Shown here: positions 6,455 to 6,480 of the stretch, one piece after another
Position numbering within the stretch: the stretch's first letter is position 1
Layout of the letters: the number at the start of each line of letters is the position of its first letter
Assembly: GCA_945901145.1 (NCBI GenBank)
Contig: CAMDJY010000094.1
Span: forward strand, 1 to 6,480
DNA from: Legionella genomosp. 1
GTDB lineage: Bacteria > Pseudomonadota > Gammaproteobacteria > Legionellales > Legionellaceae
Direction of reading: 5' to 3'
Length of the DNA: 6,480 bases
Program-made: the position numbers and the translations under genes
Notes under the pieces: generated by a model
Seen by the model: only the letters and a program-made list of their open reading frames with translations
Database searches by the model: none
What the model was told of the DNA's origin: nothing

Positions 6455-6480
6455 ATGATGTTTGCCAAATTTGTCAGATG
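6455..6480 (+). other. Possible start of a divergent gene, cut by window edge
   Basis: Two adjacent ATGs (6455 and 6458) open a plus-strand frame that continues to the window edge, reading Met-Met-Phe-Ala-Lys-Phe-Val-Arg. A TATGAT hexamer (6419-6424) lies about 30 nt upstream, but no clear Shine-Dalgarno is visible. Eight residues are too few to identify a product or to be sure that it is a gene. Confidence 0.15.

Noticed and set aside
1..6480. Search for tRNA, rRNA, CRISPR, insertion-sequence ends and toxin-antitoxin or defence genes
   Set aside because: No cloverleaf-like, repeat-spacer, terminal-repeat or matching protein signals were seen by eye; coding regions fill nearly all of the window.

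Overview
The window looks like chromosomal DNA of an AT-rich gammaproteobacterium (by eye roughly 40% G+C). The gene set is BioC, ComF, a Slt70-type lytic transglycosylase, Rpe, a two-domain glutamine-dependent NAD synthetase and small outer-membrane barrels. The signal peptides and barrels show a Gram-negative cell. The overall style (compact, AT-rich, small 8-stranded surface barrels) would fit Legionellales or Coxiella-like bacteria, but that placement is an inference from gene content only. There are no RNA genes, CRISPR arrays, insertion sequences or phage genes, and every stretch over 100 bases is accounted for.

Layout. At the left edge (1-133, minus strand) is the 5' end of bioC (biotin synthesis), running off the window. 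Diverging from it across about 60 bases is comF (195-863, plus). All the rest is one leftward minus-strand gene string, read from right to left: nadE (6384-4774), a small outer-membrane barrel (4707-4066), a second related barrel (4056-3289), rpe (3296-2622, probably a TTG start) and slt (2625-841). The junctions are tight: 66 nt, 9 nt, an 8-nt overlap and a 4-nt ATGA overlap. At least barrel-barrel-rpe-slt therefore looks like one transcription unit with coupled translation, and nadE may head it. comF and slt converge and overlap by 23 bases at their 3' ends.

Function. NadE makes NAD from deamido-NAD with glutamine. Rpe interconverts ribulose-5-P and xylulose-5-P in the pentose phosphate pathway. 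Slt cleaves murein glycan strands in the periplasm. The two barrels are paralogues with matching strand motifs but different loops, so they look like a tandem duplication inside a run of conserved housekeeping genes. No pathway obviously links these genes.

I found no clearly new biological system. The points most worth a second look are the duplicated barrel pair, the unusual leader of the first barrel (a strong Shine-Dalgarno followed by a two-codon ORF), and the probable TTG start of rpe overlapping the preceding gene.
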